From PALSA-911 sp963743035 (GTDB lineage: Bacteria > Pseudomonadota > Alphaproteobacteria > Acetobacterales > Acetobacteraceae): 64,000 nt of DNA. The notes under the pieces were generated by a model. The model did no database searches and was not told the DNA's origin. It saw only the letters and a list, made by a program, of their open reading frames with translations. A program made the translations under genes and the position numbers. How positions within the stretch are numbered: position 1 is the stretch's first letter; the number at the start of each line of letters is the position of its first letter. The stretch covers positions 1 through 64,000 of the forward strand of contig CAVUOB010000005.1 in NCBI GenBank assembly GCA_963743035.1, written 5' to 3'. This document shows positions 25,585 to 35,498 of this stretch, piece by piece.

Positions 25585-27135
25585 TCAGCCCGGCTTTCCG
25601 GGCTTGGCCGGCGCCGCCCCCAGCGTCAGCGGAACCCAGCGCAGCCCGTCGCTGCCCTGCACCAGCATCAGCACCGATTTGCGGTTCTGCTTGCGCACCG
25701 CGTCCACCCGGTTCTGCACATCCGCGGGAGCGCTGACGGCCTCCTGCTGCACTTCCAGGATCACGTCGCCCGGCTTCAGGCCGCGCTCGGCGGCGGAGCT
25801 GTTGGCGGCGACATCGGCGATCACCACGCCCTTCTGGTCCGGAGCGAGCTGGAACCGGTCACGCACTTCCGGCGTCAGCGCGGAGAGCTGCAGGCCAAGG
25901 CTGGCGATCTCGGTCGGCTTGGCGGTCTCGGTCTTGCCCGGGGCCGTCGCGGAGGCCAGCTTCTGATCGTCCGGCAGCTCGCCGAGCTTGGCCTGCACGA
26001 CCATTTCATGCCCGTCACGCCACAGCGTGACCGGGACTTCCTGGCCGATCGCGGTCTCCGCCACCAGACGCGGCAGGTTCTTCATCTCCTTCACGTCCTG
26101 GCCGTTGAACTTAGTGATGATGTCGCCGTTGCGGATCTTCGCCGCCTCGGCCGGGCCGCCCTCGCTCACCCCGGCGACCATGGCGCCGGTGGCCTCCTTC
26201 AGGCCCAGGCTTTCGGCAATGTCCGGCGTCACCTGCTGGATGCGCACGCCGAGCCAGCCGCGCCGCGCCTTGCCATACTCCTTCAGCTGGGCGACCACGT
26301 TCTTCGCCATGTTGGACGGGATGGAGAAGCCGATGCCGATCGAGCCGCCGGAGGGCGAGTAGATCGCGGTGTTGATGCCGATCACGTCGCCGTTCATGTT
26401 GAACAGCGGGCCGCCGGAATTGCCGCGGTTGATCGCCGCGTCGGTCTGGATGAAGTCGTCATAGGGCCCGGAGCGGATGTCGCGGCCGCGGGCGGAGACG
26501 ATGCCGGCGGTGACGGTGCCGCCAAGGCCGAACGGGTTGCCGATCGCCAGCACCCAGTCGCCGACGCGCGCGCTGTCGCTGTCGCCGAACGCCACAGCGG
26601 TCAGCGGCTTGTCCGGCTTCACCCGCAGCAGCGCCACGTCCACCCGCTCGTCGCGCCCGACCAGCTCGGCCTTCAGCGTCGTGTTGTCGGTCAGCGTAAC
26701 GGTGATTTCGTCGGCGCCTTCGATGACGTGATTGTTGGTCACGATCAGGCCGGAGGGATCGATGATGAAGCCCGAACCCAGGCTCTGGGTCTTGCGGTCC
26801 GGCGCCTGTGGGGTCGGCGACTGGCCGCCGCGGCCGGGCGGGCGGTTACGCTCGAGGAAGTCCTTGAAGAACTGCTCGAACGGAGAGCCGGGCGGGAACA
26901 TCGGCACGTCCGGCCCCGGCCGCTCGCCGCCACGGGCCTGGACCGTGGAGCTGGAGGAGATATTGACCACCGAGGGTTGCAGCTTGGCCGCAAGGTCAGC
27001 GAAGCTTTCCGGCGCGGAGCGCGCCTCGGCGGCCTGGCTGGCCGCAACCATCACCCCGGTGACCGTCGCCAGCGGGGACGCGGCGACACCGAGGGCGAGC
27101 AGGATGTGGAGCGGACGGGTTCGGAGAGTACGCAT
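25585..27135 (-). CDS. Do-like serine protease DegP/HtrA
   Basis: A 516-residue periplasmic protease. A signal peptide is at the N terminus (LHILLALGVAASPLATVTG). The trypsin-like domain carries the triad His (NNHVIEGADE), Asp (RVDVALLRV) and Ser (INRGNSGGPLFN). Two PDZ domains follow (LGVRIQQVTPDIAESLGL and VVIADVAANSSAAERGLKPG). It degrades or refolds damaged envelope proteins. It lies downstream of hflK-hflC on the same strand, a common arrangement. Confidence 0.9.
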   Translation of the reverse strand: MRTLRTRPLHILLALGVAASPLATVTGVMVAASQAAEARSAPESFADLAAKLQPSVVNISSSSTVQARGGERPGPDVPMFPPGSPFEQFFKDFLERNRPPGRGGQSPTPQAPDRKTQSLGSGFIIDPSGLIVTNNHVIEGADEITVTLTDNTTLKAELVGRDERVDVALLRVKPDKPLTAVAFGDSDSARVGDWVLAIGNPFGLGGTVTAGIVSARGRDIRSGPYDDFIQTDAAINRGNSGGPLFNMNGDVIGINTAIYSPSGGSIGIGFSIPSNMAKNVVAQLKEYGKARRGWLGVRIQQVTPDIAESLGLKEATGAMVAGVSEGGPAEAAKIRNGDIITKFNGQDVKEMKNLPRLVAETAIGQEVPVTLWRDGHEMVVQAKLGELPDDQKLASATAPGKTETAKPTEIASLGLQLSALTPEVRDRFQLAPDQKGVVIADVAANSSAAERGLKPGDVILEVQQEAVSAPADVQNRVDAVRKQNRKSVLMLVQGSDGLRWVPLTLGAAPAKPGKPG

Positions 27136-27229
27136 GGGACAAATTCCTGGCTAACGGACGGCATATGGACGGTCAGGCAGCTGGCGACAACGGCCGGGTG
27201 GCAAGGATCTCCCGCCACCCGGCCGCCAG

Positions 27230-28108
27230 CTACCGCGGAGCGGGGGTTGGCGCGGTCTGCAGCAGCTTCAGAAAGTCGTTATCCGGCGTCAGCACCATGC
27301 GCGCATTGCCGCCGGCGAAGGCCTCGCGATAGGCCAGCAGCGTGCGCCAGGCGGTGAAGAAGCCGCTGTCCTGCTCATAGGCCTTGGCGTAGAGACGGCT
27401 GGCATCCGCCTCGCCCTCGCCGCGCAGCTTGTCGGCGGTGGCGCGCGCCTCGGCCAGCAGCACCGTGCGGTCGCGATCGGCGTCGGCGCGGATGCGCAGC
27501 GAGGCTTCCGCCCCCTCGGCGCGCAACTGCTTGGCCACGCGCTCGCGCTCGGACTGCATGCGGCTCAGGATCGCCTGGGTGTTCTCCTCCGGCAGGTCGG
27601 CGCGGCGGATGCGCACATCCTCGATGGACACGCCGAAGCCAGTCATCTCCGTGTTCACCTGGCCGCGAATCGCCGCCATGATCCTGGCCCGGTCGGCGGA
27701 GAGCACGTCCAGCAGCGAGTGGTTGCCGAGCACGCGGCGCAGGCTGGAGGAGACGATGGAATTCAGCCGGCCGCGGATGCCGTCCTCGGCCGGCCCGACC
27801 GCCTGGTAGTAGCGCAGCGGATCGGTGATGCGGAACATCGTGAAGCTGTCCACGATCAGCCGGCGCTGGTCGCCGAGGATGACCTCCTCGCTTGCCACTT
27901 CCTGGTTCAGCAGCCGGCGATCGAAGCTGATCACGGTCTGGATGAACGGGATCTTGGCGTGCAGGCCGGCCTGGGTGATCAGGCGCACCGGCCGGCCGAA
28001 CTGGGTGATCAGCACCTGCTCGGTCTGCTGCACCGTGAACAGGGCGGAGGCGAGCAGCACGACGACGACGAACAATGCCGCCGCGGCTGCGGTCAGAACG
28101 CGGTTCAT
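27230..28108 (-). CDS. hflC: Protease modulator HflC
   Basis: A 292-residue band-7/SPFH protein with one N-terminal membrane helix (LTAAAAALFVVVVLLASALF), the SPFH core (VQQTEQVLITQFGRPVRLI, VSIEDVRIRRADLPEENTQ) and a helical region rich in Arg, Ala and Glu. It forms, with HflK, a ring complex around FtsH in the inner membrane. The ATG overlaps the hflK stop (ATGA). Confidence 0.9.
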   Translation of the reverse strand: MNRVLTAAAAALFVVVVLLASALFTVQQTEQVLITQFGRPVRLITQAGLHAKIPFIQTVISFDRRLLNQEVASEEVILGDQRRLIVDSFTMFRITDPLRYYQAVGPAEDGIRGRLNSIVSSSLRRVLGNHSLLDVLSADRARIMAAIRGQVNTEMTGFGVSIEDVRIRRADLPEENTQAILSRMQSERERVAKQLRAEGAEASLRIRADADRDRTVLLAEARATADKLRGEGEADASRLYAKAYEQDSGFFTAWRTLLAYREAFAGGNARMVLTPDNDFLKLLQTAPTPAPR

Positions 28109-29439
28109 TGCGGCACTCCTCGCAGGATCGGGCTCTGGACCGGACCCTGGGCCGGTATCGATGGCAAGGGCGGTGGCGCGCCGGCGGCTCCGCCGGCGCG
28201 ATCGGCGAGCGGCAGCAGCGGCATCAGGCCCTTGAACTTCTCGTCGATCACCAAAGTGGGCGAGTGGCCGAGGATCTCCTGCATGGTTTCCAGATACATG
28301 CGCTGCATCGTCACCTCCCGCGCCATCTTGTAGGCCGCCAGCACCGAGAGGAAACGCTGGGTCTGGCCGGTGGCCTCGGCGATCGAGGCCTGGCGTGCGC
28401 CCTCGGCCTCGGCGGTGATGCGCGCCGCCTCGCCGCGCGCACGCGGCACGATGTCGTTCTGGTAGGCCTGGGCCTCGTTGCGCATACGCTCGGCGTCGGT
28501 GTTGGCGCGCTGCACGTCGCGGAAGCTCTCCACCACGGCGGCCGGTGGGTCGACCTTCTGCAGCTGCACCTGGGTGATCTCCACCCCGGCGCCGTACTGG
28601 TCCAGGATCGCCTGGCTCTCGCGCAGCACGTCGGTCTCGATGCTGGCGCGCAGCTCGGTCAGCGCCGGCTGGATCGGGGTGCGGCCGATCACCTCGCGCA
28701 TCGCGCTCTCGGCGACGGATCGGACCGTCATCTGCGGGTCGCGGGTGTTGAACAGGAAGGCAGAGGCGTCGCGGATGCGCCAGAATATGGCGACATCGAT
28801 GTCGATGATGTTCTCGTCGCCGGTCAGCATCAGGCTTTCCGCCAGCACGTCCCGCCCGGCGGTATCGCGCCCGGTCTCGATGCGGTTGTCGCCGGGCGAG
28901 GTGCGATAGCCGATCTCGGTGCGGTTGATGCGGGTGACCGCCGGGCGCAGCACGCTCTCCACCGGCCATGGCCAATGGTAGTTCAGGCCGGGCAGGTCGG
29001 TGCGGTTATAGGCGCCGAAACGCAGGACCACGCCCTGCTCGTCCGGCTGGACACGATAGAGGCCGGAGGCGAGCCACAGCACGGCAACGCCGATGCCGAG
29101 CAGCGCCAGCCCGCGCCCGCCGGTGAAGAAGCCGAGCGGGCCGCCGGACCAACCGCCCGCTCCGCCGCCCCGGCCGGAGCCGCCGCCTGACATCAGGCCG
29201 CGGATGAAGGCCTGGGCGCGCGCGATCACCTCGTCGAGGTCCGGGACCTGGCCGGGGCCGCCCGGACCGCGCCCGCCGCCCGGCCCCCACGGGCCGCCCG
29301 AGGGGCCACCCGGCTTCTGGTTGCCCGGCCGCTGGTCGTCCGGCTTCTGTCCGCCCTTGCCGGAATCCTTGGGCGATCCGCCCGGGGATCCCCAGGGGTT
29401 CGCGGGACCAGAACCGGGGCCGCCATTGTTCCAAGGCAT
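28105..29439 (-). CDS. hflK: Protease modulator HflK
   Basis: A 444-residue protein: a Gly/Pro-rich cytoplasmic N terminus (residues 1-110), a membrane helix (RGLALLGIGVAVLWLASGLY), and the SPFH domain (VQPDEQGVVLRFGAYNRTDLP, ITQVQLQKVDPPAAVVESFRD). The tail (PPLPSIPAQGPVQSP) is Pro-rich. It partners with HflC to control FtsH. ATG at 29439 gives the usual MPWNN start. Confidence 0.9.
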   Translation of the reverse strand: MPWNNGGPGSGPANPWGSPGGSPKDSGKGGQKPDDQRPGNQKPGGPSGGPWGPGGGRGPGGPGQVPDLDEVIARAQAFIRGLMSGGGSGRGGGAGGWSGGPLGFFTGGRGLALLGIGVAVLWLASGLYRVQPDEQGVVLRFGAYNRTDLPGLNYHWPWPVESVLRPAVTRINRTEIGYRTSPGDNRIETGRDTAGRDVLAESLMLTGDENIIDIDVAIFWRIRDASAFLFNTRDPQMTVRSVAESAMREVIGRTPIQPALTELRASIETDVLRESQAILDQYGAGVEITQVQLQKVDPPAAVVESFRDVQRANTDAERMRNEAQAYQNDIVPRARGEAARITAEAEGARQASIAEATGQTQRFLSVLAAYKMAREVTMQRMYLETMQEILGHSPTLVIDEKFKGLMPLLPLADRAGGAAGAPPPLPSIPAQGPVQSPILRGVPQ

Positions 29440-29652
29440 GGGGGTAGGAGACTCCTGTAAGGTGACGGCATCGCATGCGGCAACCGGCCGAGCGACCTGT
29501 GCCGGGAAATGAGCCCGACCGGAGACGACCCTTTACCAGACATTGGCGGATCGGTCTCTCTGCGCCATATGCTGGCGGCGCCCCAGCGGCGCGCTGCGTC
29601 GCGCGCCGTTGGCGGGCTGCATATTGACCGTCAGCAGAAGGTTTGCAAGCGC

Positions 29653-30777
29653 ATGAGCATCCGCCCCCCCACCCCGGAAGCCCTGCGCGAGGCGCTGCGC
29701 GCCGTGACCGATCCCGCGACCGGGCGCGACATCGTCTCCGCCGGGCTGATCGAAGGCATCGATGTCCGTGATTCACTGGTGCACGTGGCACTGCTGACCG
29801 ACCGCGCCCACGCCGCGGCGATGGAACCGGTCCGCGCGGCGGTGGAGGCGGTGCTGGCGCGCCAGCCCGGCGTGACCAACGCGACCGCGGTGCTGACCGC
29901 GCACAAGGCGCCGGCCGCAGCGCCGCCGCCGGCCGCAGGGCATGGCCACGCCCATGGCCAGCCCCGCCCGCCGCTGCTGCTGCCGGAAATCGGCGCGATC
30001 GTCGCCGTCGCCTCCGGCAAGGGCGGGGTCGGCAAGTCCACCGTCGCAGTGAACCTGGCCGTCTCGCTGGCCCGCCAGGGCCTGAAGGTCGGGCTGCTGG
30101 ACGCCGACATCTACGGCCCGAGCCTGCCGCGCATGCTCGGGCTGAACCGCAAGCCGGAAGTGCGGGGCGACAAGATGCTGCCGCTGGAGGCCTGGGGGCT
30201 GAAGGCGATGTCGATCGGCTTCCTGGTGGCGGAAGACACCGCCATGATCTGGCGCGGGCCCATGGTGATGGGGGCGCTGGAGCAGATGCTCGGGCAGGTC
30301 GTCTGGGGCGCGCTGGACGTGCTGGTGGTGGACATGCCGCCCGGTACCGGCGACGCGCAGCTGACCATGGCCCAGCGCGTCGCGCTGACCGGGGCGGTGA
30401 TCGTGTCCACGCCGCAGGACATCGCGCTGATCGACGCCAGGCGCGGGGTGGCGATGTTCGAAAAGACCAAGGTGCCGGTGCTCGGCCTGGTCGAGAACAT
30501 GAGCTATTTCTGCTGCCCGAATTGCGGCCATCGCGCCGAAATCTTCGGCCACGGCGGCGCGCGCAAGGAAGCCGAACGGATGGGCACGGATTTCCTCGGC
30601 GAAGTGCCGCTGCTGCTGGATATCCGCACCGCCTCCGACGCCGGCCAGCCGATCGCCGCATCCGCACCCGACAGCGCCGCCGCCAAGGCCTACGAGGCGA
30701 TCGCCCGCAAGGTCTGGCAAAAGATCGCGGCCAAGGCCGGCACCCGCACCAGCGGCCCGCGCATCGTGATCAACTGA
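29653..30777 (+). CDS. apbC: Mrp/NBP35 iron-sulfur carrier ATPase
   Basis: A 374-residue protein with an N-terminal MIP18-like domain (EALREALRAVTDPATGRDIV), a His-rich linker (GHGHAHGQPRPP), and a P-loop NTPase with the deviant Walker A GKGGVGKSTVAVNLA, DADIYGPSLP and DMPPGTGDAQ. The NYFCCPNC-like CXXC (YFCCPNCGH) binds the bridging Fe-S cluster. It carries Fe-S clusters to target proteins. ATG at 29653 is preferred over upstream in-frame starts. Divergent from hflK. It is the last core gene before the accessory region. Confidence 0.9.
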   Translation: MSIRPPTPEALREALRAVTDPATGRDIVSAGLIEGIDVRDSLVHVALLTDRAHAAAMEPVRAAVEAVLARQPGVTNATAVLTAHKAPAAAPPPAAGHGHAHGQPRPPLLLPEIGAIVAVASGKGGVGKSTVAVNLAVSLARQGLKVGLLDADIYGPSLPRMLGLNRKPEVRGDKMLPLEAWGLKAMSIGFLVAEDTAMIWRGPMVMGALEQMLGQVVWGALDVLVVDMPPGTGDAQLTMAQRVALTGAVIVSTPQDIALIDARRGVAMFEKTKVPVLGLVENMSYFCCPNCGHRAEIFGHGGARKEAERMGTDFLGEVPLLLDIRTASDAGQPIAASAPDSAAAKAYEAIARKVWQKIAAKAGTRTSGPRIVIN

Positions 30778-31256
30778 CCTGGGGGTTGCACGACCGAAGC
30801 AAGGCCAGGGGCTTTGCCTGATCCTGGCGACGTCGCTATCGGCCCAGGCCCAGCCGGCGGAGCGCATCATCGAGATGTATCGCAACCGCCGGCAGATCGA
30901 GCTGGGCTTCAAGCGGCTCAGGACGCTGGGGGCCTGGACAGGCTGCCGGCGATGGACCCCGCGCTGGCGCGGACCTGGCTGTTGGCCCAACGGATCGTCG
31001 CTGTATTGACCGACGAAATCGCCAGCGAGATTGTCGGTTTCCCCCTAAGCTGGCCGCTGTCCGCTGCCGGCGAATGTCCATCTGGCGCGCCTGGCAGATC
31101 GCCCATCGCACCCTCGTCAGGGCCATATTGTCAACCCCAAGAAAGCGAACCAGGCAGGCCACCAGCGCCATGCGCCACACACTGGCCGAGGCGCCAAGGC
31201 AGAGGACCCTACAATGCGCAGACCTGAGAATAACCCGGTAAGTTCGCGCTTATGGG
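30778..31256 (+). pseudogene. IS4-family transposase remnant
   Basis: Fragments in two frames match the C-terminal part of IS4-type DDE transposases: ERIIEMYRNRRQIELGFKRL, which holds the Y..R...E......K signature, then LDRLPAMDPALARTWLLAQR and IVAVLTDEIASE. A frameshift near 30925 separates them and the N-terminal catalytic half is absent. The fragment begins right after the apbC stop and is cut on the right by IS21. It marks the left edge of the accessory region. Confidence 0.65.
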
Positions 31257-31361
31257 TGTGATTAGGCATGGAAAAAGGGCCCCATTGGAGGGGTGATGGG
31301 CGTCCAAAAGGGCCCCCTCTGGTGATGGGGTTCACGATGGCTCTCGGGAATATCGGGGGCC

Positions 31362-32871
31362 ATGATCGGGATGCTGGTAGTGGAGACGATTGCAAAGATC
31401 CGGCGTGCCCATTGTGTTCAAGGCAAGTCGATCAAGGCGATCTGTCGCGATCTCGGCGTGTCTCGGAAGGTTGTGCGCAAGGTGCTTCGGCCGGAGGCGA
31501 CGGAGTTCCACTATGAGCGCGAGGAGCAGCCGCTTCCACGCATCGGCCCGTGGCAGGCGGAACTCGACGCCCTGCTGAAGGCCAACGAGGCGAAGCCGAG
31601 CCGTGAACGGCTGCCGCTGATCTGGATCTTCGAAGACCTGCGGGGGCGCGGCTACGAGGGCGGCTCTGATGCGGTCCGGCGCTATGCCCGTGGTTGGCAG
31701 CGTGATCGGGCATCGGCGTCAGTGGACGCCGACGTTCCGTTGAGCTTCGCGTCCGGCGAGGCCTACCAGTTCGACTGGAGCCATGAGATCGGTACTGATC
31801 GATGGCACGACGGTGACCGTGAAGATGGCACACATGCGGCTGTGCCACAGCCGGATGCTGTTCGTGCGGGCCTATCCGCGCGAGACGCAGGAGATGGTGC
31901 TCGACGCGCATGACCGCGCGTTTGCCGTCTTCAAAGGCACCTGCACGCGCGGGATCTACGACAACATGAAGACGGCGGTGGACACGATCCTGGTCGGCCG
32001 CGAGCGCGCCTACAACCGCCGCTTCCAGCAGATGTGCAGCCATTATCTGGTCGATCCCGTGGCGTGCACGCCTGCATCTGGTTGGGAGAAGGGACAGGTC
32101 GAGAACCAGGTCGGGCTGGTGCGCGAGCGATTTTTCACGCCACGGCTGCGGGTCAAAAGCTACAAGGAGCTGAACACCTGGCTGGTCGACCAGTGCATCG
32201 CCTACGCCCGCGCGCACCGCCATCCGGAATTCCGTGAGCGGGCGATCTGGGAGCAGTTTGAGGCGGAACGTCCGAGCCTAGTGCGATACGTTGGGCGGTT
32301 TGACGGGTTCCACGCGGTGCCTGCCTCGGTGTCGAAGACCTGCCTGGTGCGGTTCGACAACAACCGCTACTCGGTCTCGGCCCATGCGGTCGGGCGGCCG
32401 GTCGAGATCCGCGCCTATGCCGACAGGATCGAGCTGCGTCAGGACGGGCGGGCGGTCGGTGAGCATGCTCGGTGCTTCGGGCGGGACCAGACGGTGTTCG
32501 ACCCCTGGCACTACGTGCCGGTCCTGGCTCGTAAACCCGGCGCGCTGCGCAACGGCGCGCCGTTCAAGGACTGGGTTCTGCCACCAGGGCTGGAGCGTGT
32601 CCGCCGCAAGCTGGCTGGCTCCGCTGATGGCGATCGACAGATGGTGCGCATTCTCACCGCCGTGCTGAGCGACGGCTTGCCCGCGGTCAAGGCGGCCTGC
32701 CAGGAGGCGCTGCGCGAGGGGGTTTACTCGGCGGACGTCGTTCTCAACATCCTGTCGCGCCACCGCGAACCCACGCCGCCCGCGACGATCTTGACGCCGG
32801 AGGCGCTGCAATTGCGGCACGCGCCGGTTGCCGACTGCACCCGATATGACAGCCTCAGGAGGGCCGTATGA
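31362..32871 (+). pseudogene. istA: IS21 transposase IstA, frameshifted
   Basis: The N-terminal part (31362 to about 31793) has the helix-turn-helix (SIKAICRDLGVSRKVVRKVL) and the start of the DDE domain (EAYQFDWSHEI). The remainder, in another frame from about 31783, continues VLIDGTTVTVKMAHMRL, YDNMKTAVDTIL and ASGWEKGQVENQVG. One extra base near 31792 breaks the protein in the catalytic domain. The other residues look intact. The end overlaps istB by ATGA. Confidence 0.8.
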
Positions 32872-33599
32872 TGGAGCGTTCCGAGATCCTGACCGCCATG
32901 GGCGAGCTGAAGCTCTACGGCACGAAGGCGGCCTACGACGAGATCCTCACCACGGCGATCAAGCGCCAGCATGAGCCACAGCGCATCGTCGGCGATCTGC
33001 TATCGGCCGAGATCAGCGAGAAGCAGGCACGGTTGATCCGCTACCAGATCACGATCGCCAAGCTGCCGCTGGCCAAGGATGTCGACGACTTCCGGTTCGA
33101 CGACACGCCGATCAACGAGACCCTGGTGCGCGATCTCGCGAGCGGCGACTTTCTCGCCCACCAGCGCAACGTCGTGCTGGTGGGCGGGACCGGCACCGGC
33201 AAGATGCATCTGGCCATTGCGATGGCACGGGCGTTGATCCGCGACGGCAGGCGTGGCCGGTTCTTCAACGTCGTCGAGTTGGTCAACAAGCTCGAGGCCG
33301 AGGGGCGTTCCGGCCGTCAGGGACGAATGGCCGCGTATCTCTGCAGGATGGACTTCGTCATTCTCGACGAACTCGGCTATCTGCCGTTCGCCCAGTCCGG
33401 CGGCCAGCTGCTGTTCCACCTGATCAGCCGCCTCTACGAGCAGACTTCGGTGATCGTGACCACCAACCTGGCCTTTGGCGAATGGCCCAGCGTGTTCGGC
33501 GACGCCAAGATGACGACGGCTCTGCTCGACCGCCTGACCCACCACTGTGACATCGTCGAGACCGGCAACGAGAGCTGGCGATTCAAGAACCGCGCCTGA
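32868..33599 (+). CDS. istB: IS21 helper ATPase IstB with altered Walker A
   Basis: A 243-residue AAA+ protein: N-terminal IstB domain (GELKLYGTKAAYDEIL), Walker A region GGTGTGKMHLA, Walker B DFVILDELGYLPF and sensor TTNLAFGEWPSVF. The family has GKT(H) in the Walker A; here the conserved Thr that contacts Mg-ATP is Met (codon ATG at 33204-33206). IstB assembles on target DNA and stimulates IstA, so this copy may be inactive. The gene is otherwise full-length. Confidence 0.85.
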   Translation: MMERSEILTAMGELKLYGTKAAYDEILTTAIKRQHEPQRIVGDLLSAEISEKQARLIRYQITIAKLPLAKDVDDFRFDDTPINETLVRDLASGDFLAHQRNVVLVGGTGTGKMHLAIAMARALIRDGRRGRFFNVVELVNKLEAEGRSGRQGRMAAYLCRMDFVILDELGYLPFAQSGGQLLFHLISRLYEQTSVIVTTNLAFGEWPSVFGDAKMTTALLDRLTHHCDIVETGNESWRFKNRA

Positions 33600-33748
33600 C
33601 CGTTCCAGCCACTCCAAACACCCCGACCGCGCCGCTCTGCACCCCTGGAGCCGTAGACGAAGGGGTGCAGAGCGGCGCAGTATGTTTGCAGCATCATGGG
33701 GGTCCTTTTGGACGCCGATACGGGGTCCTTTTACGGCGCCGATTGACA

Positions 33749-34177
33749 CACCAACGTCAACGGCCCCTTCCTGATGGCTCGCGCCGCCGTGCCGGCGATG
33801 CTGACCGCAGGCTGGGGACGCATCATCAACATCTCCATGAACCACGGGACAATGCGGCGGACAGGCTCTCGCCCTATGGCCCGTCAAAGGCGGCACGGGA
33901 GTCCGAGACGATCATCTGGGCTCGCGACCTGGAAGGCTCTGGTGTCACGGTGAACGCGCTGCTCCCCGGCGGCGCGACATTGACAGGCATGATCCCGGAC
34001 AGCGTCGACCCTCGCGTGAAGGCGAAACCGCTCAATCCATCAATCGTGATTCCGCCTCTGCTGTGGTTCGCTTCCGACGCTTCGAACGGTGTCACCGGGC
34101 GGCGGTTCGATGCATCGCTTTGGTCTGCCGATGTAGATGAGTCCAGCGAAGCTTCGGCCTGCGAACACGAACTCTGA
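33749..34177 (+). pseudogene. Short-chain dehydrogenase, 5'-truncated by IS21
   Basis: The C-terminal part of an SDR: TNVNGPFLMARAAVPAML and GWGRIINIS directly follow the IS21 right end. After a frameshift near 33850 the frame gives SPYGPSKAARES (the Tyr-x3-Lys catalytic pair), VTVNALLPGGATLTGM and ASNGVTGRRFDAS. The N-terminal Rossmann Gly motif is missing, replaced by the IS. Not functional. Confidence 0.75.
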
Positions 34178-34447
34178 GCACCTTTTCGAGGTGGCGGGCG
34201 GAGCCTGCAGCCAGTCCCGACCCAATGTGGTCCTCTGTAGCCGCAGCCCGACCGGTCGAGCTTGGCCGAAAACGGCATGACCGCTTTGTGGTGAGCAACG
34301 ACGAAAAGCAGTCCATCATCGATTGCAATGGCGGGCGGCCCACAAGCCTCTGTAGGGACATACGGGCAAGTCTGCATCTGCCCTGCAACATCGAAGGTCG
34401 CGCATGGCAGGAACAACGGTCGGCCTACGCATAGTCAGCAAGATCTA
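34178..34447. other. Spacer between SDR remnant and IS630 copy 1
   Basis: Nothing convincing is seen in this 270-bp stretch apart from short random open frames. Confidence 0.4.
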
Positions 34448-35491
34448 GACCAGTATCGCCCTGACTGGAATTGGGTGGAGGGCTTCCGAAACGGGCTCGA
34501 TGTGTGATTCGAAGGCCTCCGTTTGGTAACGGAGGCACGCATGGCATGGCGGCGGGGGCAGGCTTATGGGCAGGATCTTCGTGATCGAGTGCTGGCGTGC
34601 CCGGATTTGACGTTGGTCCAAGTAGCGACCCGGTTCGGCGTCAGCCCGTCCTACGTGTCAAAGGTTCGGGCTCGGCTTCGCGATCTTGGTGACGCGTCGC
34701 CAGGTGCACAGCACAATCACGTGCCGCTCCGTCTTGCTCCGTTCACCATCGCCCTGCGCGCGCAGATCGACGCCCAGCCTGACGCCAAGCTACGCGAGTT
34801 GCGGTCGTGGCTTGAGAAGACGCATGGCGTGTGCGTCAGCCATCCGGTGTTGTGGAAAGTCGTGGCGCGATTGGGCCTGACGCTTAAAAAAAGCACCTCC
34901 GGGCCGAGGAGCAGGATCGCGAGGACATAGTCGAAGCCCGGAAAGCCTGGGCCGAGCTGCAGCCCACGCTGGACCCAAGCGCCTCGTGTTCCTCGACGAA
35001 ACCTGGGCCACGACGAATATGTCACCAACCCGCGGCCGAGCCCCCAAGGGCGAGCGCTTGGTCTGCGTGGTGCCGCACGGGCACTGGCACACCACGACAT
35101 TTCTGTGCGGCTTGCGCAACTCGGGCCTGGTCGCACCCCTCGTGCTCGATGGCGCCATAAACGGCGCGGCGTTCCTCGCCTATGTCGAACAGTTCCTGGC
35201 GCCAACACTGTCGCCGGGCGACGTGGTCGTGCTCGACAACCTCAGTTCGCACAAGGTCAGCGGCGTGCGCGAGGCGATCGAGGCCTGTGGCGCGACACTG
35301 CTCTATCTGCCGCCCTACAGCCCGGACCTGAACCCAATCGAGTTGGCTTTCTCGAAGCTCAAACGCCTGCTCCGAGACGCCGCCGAGGCATTGTGGCAGA
35401 CCATCGGCCGGCTGCTCGACCAGTTCTCCCCAACCGAGTGCGCCAACTACATCCGCCACTGCGGCTTTGCACAGTCAGGACGATAAGGGTC
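34448..35491 (+). mobile_element. IS630-family element, copy 1
   Basis: A 1044-bp element flanked by TA on both sides (34446-34447 and 35492-35493), as expected for IS630/Tc1-type insertion. Ends are GACCAGTATCGCCCTGACTG on the left and, inverted, GACCCTTATCGTCCTGACTG on the right. A second copy, same length and nearly identical, is at 43408-44451 in the opposite orientation; I see one difference, at 34471 (T) versus its mirror position. Confidence 0.9.
34541..35486 (+). pseudogene. IS630 transposase in two frames, copy 1
   Basis: orfA (from ATG 34541, GGAGG upstream) encodes the helix-turn-helix part (LRDRVLACPDLTLVQVATRF, SYVSKVRARLRDLG). orfB carries the DDE core (VFLDETWATTNMS, VVVLDNLSSHK, YLPPYSPDLNPIELAFSKLK). 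A slippery A7G run at 34886-34893 suggests programmed -1 frameshifting, but that alone leads to frame 1, whereas orfB is in frame 0. A second shift, as if one C were missing near 34975 (GGACCCAAGCG), is needed. Both copies share this feature. Confidence 0.8.
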
Positions 35492-35498
35492 TAGTCAT

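Larger units (their letters stand above)
31257..33748 (+). mobile_element. IS21-family insertion sequence
   Basis: About 2.49 kb bearing istA and istB. The ends start with TG: the left end begins TGTGATTAGGCATGG and the inverted right end TGTCAATCGGCGCC. Both carry an AAAAGG(G/A)CCCC block followed, about 25 bp in, by a second GGCGTCCAAAAGG(G/A)CCCC block, the multiple terminal repeats typical of IS21. No clear target duplication was found, and left and right flanks belong to different genes, so a deletion next to the element is likely. Confidence 0.75.
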
